Shown: positions 1 to 7,967 of the stretch, one piece after another
Numbering within the stretch: the first letter of the stretch is position 1
Layout of the letters: the number at the start of each line of letters is the position of its first letter
NCBI RefSeq assembly: GCF_000178835.2
Contig: NC_015275.1
Location: 765,001-829,000 of the forward strand
Source of the DNA: Cellulosilyticum lentocellum DSM 5427
GTDB lineage: Bacteria > Bacillota > Clostridia > Lachnospirales > Cellulosilyticaceae
Direction of reading: 5' to 3'
Length of the DNA: 64,000 nt
The notes under the pieces: generated by a model
Told to the model about the DNA's origin: nothing
Databases searched by the model: none
What the model saw: the letters and a program-made list of their open reading frames with translations, nothing else
Made by a program: the position numbers and the translations under genes

Positions 1-217
1 AATAGGTTAATATAGAAAAGAAGGTTGATAGTCATTAATGAAAGACAGGATTTAATAAGATACTTGCCAGTGGAAGTCTTTTGTAATACACTTTCATCAT
101 AGAGAGAAATTAATCTACTATTACTTTTATCTATAACTAATTAAATTATAGTATAAACCATAAGCGTTAGTTTAGATAGGTTGTCTAATATATACAGAAA
201 GATAAGAGGAGAATCAA

Positions 218-1081
218 GTGGAAACTAAATTAAATGTAGTCATATTAAGTCATACACCAGAGTTTGAACAAAATATAGTAAGAGGAGCTAGACTTTGCTA
301 TAGTTCAGCGGATATAGAAGAATTAAGAGACCAAATTACACCAGAAAGTGCAGAAAGATTTTTAAATATGATTTTAGAAATCGGGCATGGTTCCATTCTA
401 GAGCATAGTAGCATTACCTTTGGAATTGAAGGTGTAAGTCGTTCCTTAACGCATCAATTAGTACGTCATAGAATAGGTTGTAGCTATTCTCAGAAATCAC
501 AACGTTATGTAAGTGAAGGACAGTTTGAGTATGTTATTCCAAAGCCAATAGCTAAATATGATCGCTTAAAAGCTGACTATATTAAGATGATGGAGAAATT
601 GCAAGAGGACTATAATCATATCACCCTTAGTTTGTTAGTGGAACAAATCAAAGAACAAGCAGCAACTGGTAAAGTAACGGAAGAAGTGAACTCAACTATA
701 GCAAATGGTATAGAGGGAGAAGCTCTAGTGGAGATTCTCAAGGCTAGTGATAAAAAACTCTATTCAAAGCTTGAAAAGATTGCTATAGAAAATGCACGTT
801 ATGTGCTCCCAAATGCATGTGAAACAAAAATTCAAGTAACAATGAATGTTAGAGCACTTTTTAATTTCTTTAAAGAAAGACTATGTGATAGAGCACAAGA
901 AGAAATTAGAGATATGGCCTATGAAATGTGGTTAGCTTGTATGGAAATTGCTCCAACTATATTCAAGTATGCAGTCCCTACCTGCGTTCATGGCAAATGT
1001 AAAGAAGGTAAGATGACTTGTGGTAAGATGCTTTATTATAAAGAAAAGCATGGTAAAATTATTAAAAAATATGAGAAATAA
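218..1081 (+). CDS. thyX: Flavin-dependent thymidylate synthase ThyX
   Basis: ThyX makes dTMP from dUMP using FAD, NADPH and methylene-tetrahydrofolate, replacing ThyA in many anaerobes. The 287-residue protein carries the family signature: RHR at residues 83-85 followed by SQRY at 94-97. By my count eight residues separate RHR and that Ser, one more than the canonical RHR(X)7S. The C-terminal end is Cys-rich (four Cys in the last ~30 residues), which could bind a metal but is not part of the catalytic core. The start is GTG at 218, preceded by AGAGGAGA at 205-212. The gene is monocistronic: a terminator-like hairpin follows at 1099-1153. The 217 bases upstream are AT-rich leader with no other gene that I can see. 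Confidence 0.95.
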   Translation: METKLNVVILSHTPEFEQNIVRGARLCYSSADIEELRDQITPESAERFLNMILEIGHGSILEHSSITFGIEGVSRSLTHQLVRHRIGCSYSQKSQRYVSEGQFEYVIPKPIAKYDRLKADYIKMMEKLQEDYNHITLSLLVEQIKEQAATGKVTEEVNSTIANGIEGEALVEILKASDKKLYSKLEKIAIENARYVLPNACETKIQVTMNVRALFNFFKERLCDRAQEEIRDMAYEMWLACMEIAPTIFKYAVPTCVHGKCKEGKMTCGKMLYYKEKHGKIIKKYEK

Positions 1082-1098
1082 TCAAGAATATTATAAGA

Positions 1099-1153
1099 GC
1101 AAGGCTTCATAGTACTGGATTAGTAAAAGTATTATTAGGGCCTTGCCCTTTTG
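1099..1153 (+). terminator. Rho-independent terminator of thyX
   Basis: GCAAGGC at 1099-1105 pairs with GCCTTGC at 1140-1146, with a long loop, followed by CCTTTTGTT. It is just after the thyX stop. Confidence 0.6.
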
Positions 1154-1269
1154 TTAAATGAGATAAAATATTAGCTAAACAGTAGATGTATGAATTGGAA
1201 AATCTACAAAAATTCCTCTAAAAAATTTTTATAATTCTAATATTACTATGTAAAAAAATTTAAAGCATC

Positions 1270-1298
1270 TTGATTTTTCGCGACAATTATGATAATAT
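1270..1298 (+). promoter_or_regulatory. Promoter of the cold-shock gene
   Basis: TTGATT at 1270-1275 and TAATAT at 1293-1298 are separated by 17 bases, a good sigma-A promoter. Transcription from about 1305 would give a 5' leader of about 130 bases before the cold-shock start codon at 1434, which is typical of csp genes. Confidence 0.6.
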
Positions 1299-1304
1299 TA
1301 ATGA

Positions 1305-1433
1305 GTAAGTTAAAATATTGAAACAAAAACGGATAGGTAGGCCTCTTGTAACAAAAAAACTAGCAAGACCGAATAACGTTTTGCGTAGCAGTGTTTTAGC
1401 AATAAAAGATTTTATTTAAGGAGGCCTAGTAAC
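1305..1433 (+). promoter_or_regulatory. Structured csp leader that can hide the ribosome binding site
   Basis: The segment 1338-1347 (TAGGCCTCTT) is complementary to 1419-1428 (AGGAGGCCTA), which includes the Shine-Dalgarno of the csp gene: ten pairs including one G-U. A smaller hairpin (TTGC/GCAA around 1381-1402) lies between the arms. Such pairing would block translation until the leader refolds. E. coli cspA is controlled by a temperature-dependent leader fold, so a cold-responsive switch is a reasonable inference here. The 280 bases between thyX and this leader hold only the thyX terminator and the csp promoter. Confidence 0.5.
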
Positions 1434-1631
1434 ATGACAGGTAAAGTTAAATGGTTTAACGCAGAAAAAGGTTTTGGATTTATCGAAAGAGAAGGTGGAG
1501 ATGATGTATTCGTACACTTCACAGCTATCCAAGGCGACGGTTTCAAAACATTAGAAGAAGGTCAAGAAGTTAACTTCGATATCGTTGAAGGTAACAGAGG
1601 ACCACAAGCTGCTAACGTTACAAAAGCATAG
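1434..1631 (+). CDS. Cold-shock domain protein (CspA/CspB family)
   Basis: This is a 65-residue single cold-shock domain, the usual length for the family. It is a cytoplasmic single-stranded RNA/DNA-binding RNA chaperone. The RNP1 motif (KGFGFIER, residues about 13-20) and RNP2 (DVFVHFTAI, about 25-33) are intact. The start ATG follows AAGGAGG at 1418-1424. It is monocistronic, with a strong terminator at 1657-1684 and a long structured leader that may control translation. Codon use looks biased towards the commonest codons, as expected for a highly expressed gene. Paralogs are common in clostridia, so no specific symbol is assigned. Confidence 0.95.
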   Translation: MTGKVKWFNAEKGFGFIEREGGDDVFVHFTAIQGDGFKTLEEGQEVNFDIVEGNRGPQAANVTKA

Positions 1632-1656
1632 TTAGCGTTAAATAATTGTAGATAAT

Positions 1657-1684
1657 GACGATACTTTTGGTATCGTCTTTTTTT
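1657..1684 (+). terminator. Rho-independent terminator of csp
   Basis: GACGATAC (1657-1664) and GTATCGTC (1670-1677) form a perfect 8-bp stem with a TTTTG loop, followed by seven T. Confidence 0.9.
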
Positions 1685-1821
1685 GTAGATGTTAGCTATA
1701 AAAGATTTCAAATTATAATCTATAAAGAAGTTGCATACTAGAATCTAGAATGAAAATGAAAACTAAAATGAATAAAAATACAATAATATTAACAAAAAGT
1801 ATATAATAGTATAAAAATTTG

Positions 1822-1947
1822 TTGAAATATAAAGGACACAATGATAAACTAGAAATGGAATGTTAAGGAATTAACAACTCGTTTTGCTGCAATGAATGGC
1901 GGCAATTAAGGTAATAAAAATGGCTGCGATCATCGTGGCCTTTTCTT
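1822..1947 (+). promoter_or_regulatory. Promoter and possible attenuator leader of nfnAB
   Basis: TTGAAA (1822-1827) and TAAACT (1845-1850) with 17-base spacing form a plausible promoter. In the leader, TTGCTGC at about 1884-1890 can pair with GCGGCAA at about 1899-1905. A second hairpin at 1922-1940 (8 pairs including wobbles, loop TCA) is followed by TTTTCTT and looks like a weak intrinsic terminator ahead of nfnA. I recognise no known riboswitch class. The rest of the 380-base gap after csp is featureless AT-rich DNA. Confidence 0.35.
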
Positions 1948-2012
1948 AAATACACAGGGGAAGGGTACTTGGTATATAGGAAATATATTTACGAAGAATA
2001 AAGGAGGATACT

Positions 2013-2849
2013 ATGTATAAGATTGTTAAAAAGCGTGTGCTTAATCCTACAGTCGTACTTATGGATATTGCAGCACCAGCTATTGCTAAAAAAGCAGAAC
2101 CAGGGCAATTTATTATTTTAAGAGTAGATGAAGAGGGAGAACGTATTCCTTTAACAATCGCAGATTTTAACCGTGAAAACGGGACAGTAACCATTATTTT
2201 TCAGATTGTAGGAAAAACAACCCAAGCTCTAAGTGAACTTGAAGAAGGCCAATTCATTTGTGACTTTGTAGGACCATTAGGAGTAGCTTCTCATGTCGAA
2301 GGCCTTAAAAAAGTAGCTGTTATTGGTGGAGGAGTAGGCTCTGCTATTGCATATCCAGTTGCTAAGAAATTACATAACTTGGGAGCTAAAGTTGATGTTA
2401 TTGTTGGTTTTAGAAATAAAGACTTACTTATTCTAGAAGAGGAGTTCAAAGCTGCAAGTGATCGTCTGTTTATTATGACAGATGATGGTTCCTATGGAGA
2501 AAAGGGCCTTGTAACAGCAGCTCTTGAAAAATTGATTAAAGAAGGTAATGAATATGATGAAGTCATTGCTATTGGACCTTTAGTCATGATGAAATTTGTA
2601 GCACAGCTTACTAAACAATATGGTATAAAGACTGTAGTGAGTATGAACCCTATTATGATTGATGGTACAGGTATGTGTGGTGGTTGTCGTTTAACAGTAG
2701 GCGGCAAAGTGAAGTTTGCTTGTGTAGATGGACCAGATTTTGATGGCCATGAAGTAGACTTTGATGAAGCTATTTCTAGATCTAGCATGTATAAAGACTT
2801 TGAAAAACATGCACTAGAACATCACTGTAATCTAATGGAGGTGAAATAA
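2013..2849 (+). CDS. nfnA: NfnA-type FAD/NAD(H)-binding reductase subunit (sulfide/dihydroorotate dehydrogenase-like)
   Basis: This 278-residue protein resembles the small subunit of NADH-dependent reduced ferredoxin:NADP+ oxidoreductase. The N-terminal half is a ferredoxin-reductase-type FAD domain (RIPLTIADF near residue 50). A nucleotide-binding fold follows (GGGVGSAIAYPVA, about residues 108-120). The C-terminus carries a [2Fe-2S]-type cluster with Cys in MCGGC and ACVDG, three Cys in all. Known NfnA uses three Cys plus one Asp, and an Asp sits just before (MIDGTG). It abuts nfnB with no gap, which supports one complex that bifurcates electrons between NAD(H), NADP(H) and ferredoxin in the cytoplasm. 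The older annotation sulfide dehydrogenase subunit B (SudB) is the same family. RBS AAGGAGG at 2001-2007. Confidence 0.85.
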   Translation: MYKIVKKRVLNPTVVLMDIAAPAIAKKAEPGQFIILRVDEEGERIPLTIADFNRENGTVTIIFQIVGKTTQALSELEEGQFICDFVGPLGVASHVEGLKKVAVIGGGVGSAIAYPVAKKLHNLGAKVDVIVGFRNKDLLILEEEFKAASDRLFIMTDDGSYGEKGLVTAALEKLIKEGNEYDEVIAIGPLVMMKFVAQLTKQYGIKTVVSMNPIMIDGTGMCGGCRLTVGGKVKFACVDGPDFDGHEVDFDEAISRSSMYKDFEKHALEHHCNLMEVK

Positions 2850-4235
2850 ATGGCAAACATGAGCCCTAAAAAATTAGAAATGCCAGTGCAAGATCCTACA
2901 GTGAGAAATGGGAACTTTGAGGAAGTTGCATTAGGTTATACTTTAGAAATGGCACAGGAAGAAGCTAGCCGCTGCTTAAATTGTAAAAATTCACCTTGTG
3001 TAAGTGGCTGCCCTGTAAATGTTAATATACCAGGCTTTATTACTGAAATTCAAAAAGGTGATTTTGAAAAAGCTTATGAAGTGATTCATGAATCTAGTAG
3101 TTTACCAGCTGTGTGTGGTAGAGTTTGTCCTCAAGAAACACAATGTGAAGCTAAATGTGTAAGGGGTATTAAAACAGAAAGTGTTGGTATTGGCCGCCTT
3201 GAACGTTTTGTAGCGGATTATCATATGACTAATAGCAAAGAAGAAGTAAAAGTACCAGAGTCAAATGGACACAAAGTAGCGATTGTAGGTGCTGGCCCTG
3301 CAGGACTTACTTGTGCAGGGGATCTAGCTAAAAAGGGCTATAAAGTAACAGTATTTGAAGCACTTCATCTAGCTGGTGGTGTACTTGTATATGGTATTCC
3401 AGAATTTAGACTTCCAAAAGCTATTGTACAAAAGGAAATTGATACTTTAAAGGCTATGGGAGTAGAAGTGCTTACTAATATGGTAATTGGTAAAGTTATT
3501 TCTATCGATGAACTTTTCGAAGATGGCTTTGAGGCAATTTTTGTAGGCTCAGGTGCAGGTCTTCCTAACTTTATGAATATCCCAGGAGAAAATCTAAAAG
3601 GGGTATATTCAGCTAATGAATTCTTAACACGTGTTAACCTGATGAAAGCTTATAAAGAAGGAAGTGACACACCTATACATAATAGTAAGAATGTAGCTGT
3701 ATTTGGTGGTGGTAATGTAGCAATGGATGCTGCAAGATGTGCTAAGCGTCTTGGGGCAGAAAACGTATATATTGTGTATCGTCGCGGTGAAGAAGAAATG
3801 CCGGCAAGAAGAGAAGAAGTAGAGCATGCTAAAGAAGAAGGCATTATCTTTAAAAATCTTACTAACCCAGTACAAATCCTAGGTGAAGCAGGTTGGGTAA
3901 CAGGTGTTGAATGTGTAGAAATGGAATTAGGTGAACCAGATGAATCAGGAAGAAGAAGTCCTATTGTAAAAGAAGGTTCTAACTTTGTATTAGACATCGA
4001 TTGTGCCATTATGGCCATTGGTACAAGTCCTAATCCTCTTATTAGAAGTACTACAAAAGGCCTTGAAACCAATAGACGTGGCTGCATTATTACAGAAGAA
4101 GAAACTGGCTTAACCACTAGAGAAGGTGTATACGCTGGTGGAGATGCAGTAACAGGTGCAGCAACAGTTATTCTGGCCATGGGTGCAGGTAAAAAAGCAG
4201 CAGCAGCAATGGATGAATACATTCAATCGAAATAA
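2850..4235 (+). CDS. nfnB: NfnB-type NADPH-binding flavoprotein (glutamate synthase small-subunit family)
   Basis: This 461-residue protein is the partner of the gene before it. The start ATG directly follows the nfnA stop, and its Shine-Dalgarno (GGAGGTG, 2837-2843) lies inside nfnA. The N-terminus holds two Cys clusters (CLNCKNSPCVSGCP near residue 42 and CGRVCPQETQCEAKC near 87) that bind [4Fe-4S] centres in this family. An FAD Rossmann motif (VGAGPAGL near 147) and a second nucleotide motif (FGGGNVAMDAAR near 289) follow. The C-terminal GGDAVTGAATVILAMGAG is the usual flavin-contacting end. The homologous glutamate synthase small subunit is often the automatic name, but no large GOGAT subunit is nearby and the NfnA partner favours transhydrogenase function. 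Confidence 0.87.
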   Translation: MANMSPKKLEMPVQDPTVRNGNFEEVALGYTLEMAQEEASRCLNCKNSPCVSGCPVNVNIPGFITEIQKGDFEKAYEVIHESSSLPAVCGRVCPQETQCEAKCVRGIKTESVGIGRLERFVADYHMTNSKEEVKVPESNGHKVAIVGAGPAGLTCAGDLAKKGYKVTVFEALHLAGGVLVYGIPEFRLPKAIVQKEIDTLKAMGVEVLTNMVIGKVISIDELFEDGFEAIFVGSGAGLPNFMNIPGENLKGVYSANEFLTRVNLMKAYKEGSDTPIHNSKNVAVFGGGNVAMDAARCAKRLGAENVYIVYRRGEEEMPARREEVEHAKEEGIIFKNLTNPVQILGEAGWVTGVECVEMELGEPDESGRRSPIVKEGSNFVLDIDCAIMAIGTSPNPLIRSTTKGLETNRRGCIITEEETGLTTREGVYAGGDAVTGAATVILAMGAGKKAAAAMDEYIQSK

Positions 4236-4269
4236 TCAGCTTTAGCAAAAAAATAATTTTGGGGTTTAT

Positions 4270-4309
4270 AGGGTATATATGGCTAATTGACTATATATAT
4301 CCTGTTTTT
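4270..4309 (+). terminator. Terminator of nfnAB
   Basis: AGGGTATATAT (4270-4280) pairs with ATATATATCCT (4293-4303) with one wobble, followed by GTTTTTT. Confidence 0.7.
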
Positions 4310-4471
4310 TGTGTGTAATTATAAACAATTTCACTACTATATAAAAAAGTATCTCATATTTATTAAAAAAATTATTTAGATTTGTTGATTATTTTACGTG
4401 GAGAAGATTGAGTATTTTTGTGATATTATGTTAAAATATGAAAACAAATGGATAATTAGGAGGAAAAGGTA

Positions 4472-6166
4472 GTGAAATTCAGATTAAATTTGAGATTAAA
4501 AGGAAGATTATATGCTTTAATTATACCCATGGTATTAGTCATAAGCATAGTATTTACTATTCTGGGTAGTATTTCATTTGTTTCTAATACAACAAGCTTA
4601 GTAAGAGATCAAATGAAAACTAATATGATTTTTTTTAACTTTGACATGGATAGCCGTTATCCTGGATCCTACAAAAAAGTAGAAAATGACTTGATAAAAG
4701 GAGGCGAGAGTTTAACAGGCATAGAAGAAGTTCATGTACTAAAGAAATATACAGGATATGAGTATATTATCTTTTGTGAGCAAACTATAATTGCTAGTAC
4801 TATTAAAGAGGTAAATAGTGATGAACTAATAAGTAGTGAAATTATTGATAGGGTACTAAAGCAAGGAAAATTATTTCAAGAAAGAAGGACAATCAAGGGA
4901 ATTAATTACACTTGTAGTTATGAGCCTATTGTAGATGAGCAAGGGACGCCTATAGGGATGTTATTTATGGCAGCAGATAGATCGAAGCATATAGCAAATA
5001 TAGAGAACTATTTGAAGTGGACTGTAATTACCACATTAATTCTGTTATTAGTGGCTTTTATTGCTATGGGAATTGTAAGTACACGTATTAGTAGGCGTAT
5101 TACAAGTGTACGTAAGCAAGTAGATTACTTAAAAGACAAGGATTTTACATATGAGGCTTCAAGTTATATCCAAGATTTCGCCGATGAAACAGGAGATATT
5201 AGCAGAAGTGTTACACAGATGCAAAAAGACATCAGGGAGACTTTAGTTTATATGAGTCATTTGGCAGATCAGGTGGATAGTGAATCAGCAGGATTATCGA
5301 ATTCTTCAGAAGATATGGCAAAGGTAATAGATAATATCACTATGACCATTCAGGGCGTAGCAGAAGGTACAGTAGATCAAGCTACTGACTTAGTAGGTAT
5401 TAATGAAGAGGCTCATGCATTAGGGAATGGTATAGCTCAAGTTATTTCTTCCGTAGATCAAATTAATCAAAAAGCAGAACAAATTAATGAAGTGGCTCTC
5501 AAAGGTAATGAAGATATAAAAGAGGTAATGAAAGCACTGAGAATCTTTGGGGAATACTTCAACAATTATAGTGAAAAAATTAACTCATTTGAGAATCATA
5601 TGAAAAATATTGATGAAATTATCATAGTCATTGAAAATATTTCAAAACAAACAAACTTATTAGCTTTAAATGCAGCTATTGAAGCAGCGAGAGCAGGTGA
5701 AATGGGAAGAGGATTTAGTGTGGTTGCTGAGGAAATTAGAAACTTAGCGGAGCAAAGTCAAATGGCTACTAAAAATATAGCTGAAATTATTGGTAATGCT
5801 TCAGTAGAAACCAAGGTACTTATCGAGGGAAATGGAGAGATGACTGCACAATTAGAACATCAAGATGATAGCTTAAAGCACATGTTTGAGTCATTTAAGT
5901 TGATTACTAAAGCAGTGGAGGAAATTGTTCCTCAGATTAAATCAGTTAATGAAGAAGCGCATGTTTTAGAACGACAAAAGGAGAGTATATTAATGCGTAT
6001 TGAAAATAGTTCTTCTATTGCAGAAGAAGTATCGGCTTCCTGTGAAGAAGTATCAGCAGCTTGTGAAGAAGCAAATACCTCAACAGAAGAAGTGGCACAA
6101 TCAGCAATGAAGCTTAAAGACATGATTAATCAGTTAAAAGATAACGTGAATACTTTTAAGGTTTAA
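4472..6166 (+). CDS. Methyl-accepting chemotaxis protein with extracellular Cache-like sensor
   Basis: This is a 564-residue transmembrane chemoreceptor. A membrane segment lies at about residues 13-35. An extracellular domain of about 145 residues looks like a single Cache/PAS sensor and ends with [13 protein letters not shown] second membrane segment lies at about 183-205, followed by HAMP and a long coiled-coil signalling domain. The highly conserved hairpin tip ([20 protein letters not shown]) is around residues 390-412. The C-terminus is rich in [13 protein letters not shown] heptads. It passes ligand signals to CheA/CheW; no che genes are in the window. The start GTG at 4472 has AGGAGG at 4458-4463. 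The ligand cannot be predicted. Confidence 0.92.
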   Translation: MKFRLNLRLKGRLYALIIPMVLVISIVFTILGSISFVSNTTSLVRDQMKTNMIFFNFDMDSRYPGSYKKVENDLIKGGESLTGIEEVHVLKKYTGYEYIIFCEQTIIASTIKEVNSDELISSEIIDRVLKQGKLFQERRTIKGINYTCSYEPIVDEQGTPIGMLFMAADRSKHIANIENYLKWTVITTLILLLVAFIAMGIVSTRISRRITSVRKQVDYLKDKDFTYEASSYIQDFADETGDISRSVTQMQKDIRETLVYMSHLADQVDSESAGLSNSSEDMAKVIDNITMTIQGVAEGTVDQATDLVGINEEAHALGNGIAQVISSVDQINQKAEQINEVALKGNEDIKEVMKALRIFGEYFNNYSEKINSFENHMKNIDEIIIVIENISKQTNLLALNAAIEAARAGEMGRGFSVVAEEIRNLAEQSQMATKNIAEIIGNASVETKVLIEGNGEMTAQLEHQDDSLKHMFESFKLITKAVEEIVPQIKSVNEEAHVLERQKESILMRIENSSSIAEEVSASCEEVSAACEEANTSTEEVAQSAMKLKDMINQLKDNVNTFKV

Positions 6167-6181
6167 TTTATTGAATAAAGT

Positions 6182-6223
6182 CCTCAAAAAAAGAAGAGCT
6201 GTAAAAGCTCTTCTTTTTTGAGG
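6182..6223. terminator. Bidirectional terminator between chemoreceptor and HlyIII gene
   Basis: CCTCAAAAAAAGAAGAGCT (6182-6200) pairs with 6206-6223, loop GTAAA. The A/T tracts in the stem serve both strands of this convergent pair. Confidence 0.85.
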
Positions 6224-6268
6224 TTATCTTATTCAATTGGTGAATTTATTTAAAGACTTTAAAGCCTA

Positions 6269-6910
6269 TTAAAGGACATATCTAAGAATAGCCCAGTAGT
6301 GGCAGGCACTACCTAACATAACAAAGATATGAAAAATTTCGTGAAAGCCAAAGTTAGGTGAAATATTAGGTTTCTTGCAGCCATAAATGATACCACCAAT
6401 GGTGTACATTAATCCTCCTAGTAGCAAATAGATAAAGCCACCTAAAGAAAGTGAAGCATACAGTGGTTTAAGTGCAAAAAGAGCAATCCACCCCATACCA
6501 ATGTAAAAGCCGGTAGAAAGCCATCTAGGCATATTAATCCAACATACCTTTAAGATGATACCAATGATTGCAAGACTCCAGATAGTAATAATAATACTCC
6601 ATTTCCAAGCACCTGTTAATGAGAGCATACAAAATGGGGTATAAGAACCAGCAATTAAAACAAAAATCATAGAATGATCCAATTTTTTTAGTTTAAGCAA
6701 AATCGCATCAGTGGTGTGGACTAAGTGGTAGATGCCACTAGTTGTATAGAGAGCAACTAAGCTCATGCCAAATATAATAATTGAAACAATAGCTGTAGTG
6801 CTAAGAGAAATATCAGTAAGGTTAAGTAAAAAGATTGTGCCAATTAATGAAAGTACAGCACCGAATAAATGAGTTAAGGCATTAACTGGTTCTCGTAAAT
6901 ATTGTTTCAT
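6269..6910 (-). CDS. Hemolysin III family (PAQR-type) membrane protein
   Basis: The product is about 213 residues with seven predicted membrane helices. Family hallmarks are visible: N-terminal EPVNALTHLFGA, SGIYHL near the second helix, LDHSMIFVLIAGSYTPF in the middle, and the C-terminal GFHEIFHIFVMLGSACHYWA with the conserved His residues. Bacterial members (HlyIII, YqfA) are putative metal-dependent membrane hydrolases or lipid-homeostasis proteins; hemolysis is not established for most. I place the start at ATG 6910 because TTTAGGAG lies 7 bases before it. An in-frame TTG/ATG at 6934/6931 would add eight residues but lacks a ribosome binding site. It is a single gene facing left, sharing a terminator with the chemoreceptor. 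Confidence 0.9.
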   Translation of the reverse strand: MKQYLREPVNALTHLFGAVLSLIGTIFLLNLTDISLSTTAIVSIIIFGMSLVALYTTSGIYHLVHTTDAILLKLKKLDHSMIFVLIAGSYTPFCMLSLTGAWKWSIIITIWSLAIIGIILKVCWINMPRWLSTGFYIGMGWIALFALKPLYASLSLGGFIYLLLGGLMYTIGGIIYGCKKPNISPNFGFHEIFHIFVMLGSACHYWAILRYVL

Positions 6911-6932
6911 ATAATCATCTCCTAAATTCATC

Positions 6933-6953
6933 AAGTAGTTTTAAATACTACTT
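6933..6953. promoter_or_regulatory. Inverted repeat in the HlyIII/DUF1836 divergent region
   Basis: AAGTAGT (6933-6939) and ACTACTT (6947-6953) are perfect inverted arms with a 7-base spacer, just upstream of the HlyIII ribosome binding site. It may be an operator; the neighbouring DUF1836 regulator is an obvious but untested candidate. Confidence 0.3.
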
Positions 6954-7091
6954 AATGTTATATATAAAATTTATCATATTGTTAGCATGTAAGTCAATAG
7001 CGTTTTTAAAATAAATTTTCTTGATTTTAATATATGGGATGTGTATGATGAAAGTAGTAATGTAGAGCTTATAAAGATAGGAAGACTACTA

Positions 7092-7757
7092 ATGGAGGAC
7101 ACTGTGGAAAATAAAGAGATTAATAAAATAATAGAGACCTTAAAATTAGATGAAGTAATAGAACCTCAAAGCATTCCTAACTTAGATTTGTATATGGATC
7201 AAGTCATTACACTTTTCGAAGAAAAATTGGCACATACGAAAAGGAATGAAGAAGATAAACTACTGACAAAAACCATGATTAATAATTATGCAAAGGATAA
7301 ACTTCTTATGCCTGCTAAGAAGAAAAAGTATACAAGGGAACACATTATACTTATGATCCTTTTATATGAAATGAAGCAAATCTTAACTATTTCAGATATC
7401 AAGACTTTATTTGGCATTATTGTTAAAGAAGACCGAGTTGATGCCAAAAAGCTTGAAGAGATATACCAAATTTATTTAACCCTTAAAAAGAAGGGGATTG
7501 ATGACTTTAAAGAGCAAGTAGAGAAGGTTAAAGTTAGTTTAAATCAGCAATTAGAAGAATCTAACTTAATCCCACTGGAACTTAAGCAAGTGGGAGAATT
7601 AGATAGTGAATTAGCTGAGAACATAGAGATAAATGAAAAAGTAAAGCCTAAAATAGAAGATATGCTTATGGTTATTATGCTTACACAAAGAGCAAATTAT
7701 TATAAAAGATTAGCAGAAAGAATAATAGATGAAAAAATTAAAGTAAATGAGTTGTAA
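7092..7757 (+). CDS. DUF1836 domain-containing protein
   Basis: This protein of about 221 residues belongs to the DUF1836 family, common in Firmicutes and of unknown function. Members have a MerR/winged-helix-like N-terminal region, which suggests DNA binding. The conserved block is seen from IPNLDLYMDQVITLFEEKL through LTKTMINNYAKDKLLMPAKK and YTREHIILMILLYEMKQIL. A helical, charged C-terminus follows. I chose ATG 7092 because AGGAAG (7079-7084) is 7 bases upstream. A GTG at 7104 with GGAGG before it is a real alternative, and the most upstream in-frame GTG (7041) has no good site. Terminator 7756-7790 follows directly. Confidence 0.75.
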   Translation: MEDTVENKEINKIIETLKLDEVIEPQSIPNLDLYMDQVITLFEEKLAHTKRNEEDKLLTKTMINNYAKDKLLMPAKKKKYTREHIILMILLYEMKQILTISDIKTLFGIIVKEDRVDAKKLEEIYQIYLTLKKKGIDDFKEQVEKVKVSLNQQLEESNLIPLELKQVGELDSELAENIEINEKVKPKIEDMLMVIMLTQRANYYKRLAERIIDEKIKVNEL

Positions 7758-7790
7758 AAAGACAAGAGCTATAAAAGTTCTTGTCTTTTT
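7756..7790 (+). terminator. Terminator overlapping the DUF1836 stop codon
   Basis: AAAAAGACAAGAGCT (7756-7770) pairs with AGTTCTTGTCTTTTT (7776-7790), loop ATAAA. The stem begins within the TAA stop. Confidence 0.85.
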
Positions 7791-7967
7791 AGCGTTAAAG
7801 AAGTTTGCAAGTTGTATAGGGATTTCTATCAAAATAATAGGATTAAGATATATTATTTAGTTTAAGTAAAAAATATAAAGTATATGAAATTGACTTTTAT
7901 TTAATAAATATTATATTATAATACAGTGAAAAATTTATGTAAACAAAATCATCAAGGGGGACTCAAT

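Noticed and set aside
3650-4222. A 190-codon open frame on the minus strand inside nfnB
   Set aside because: It mirrors the nfnB codons, has no ribosome site and no recognisable motifs; a shadow of the real gene.
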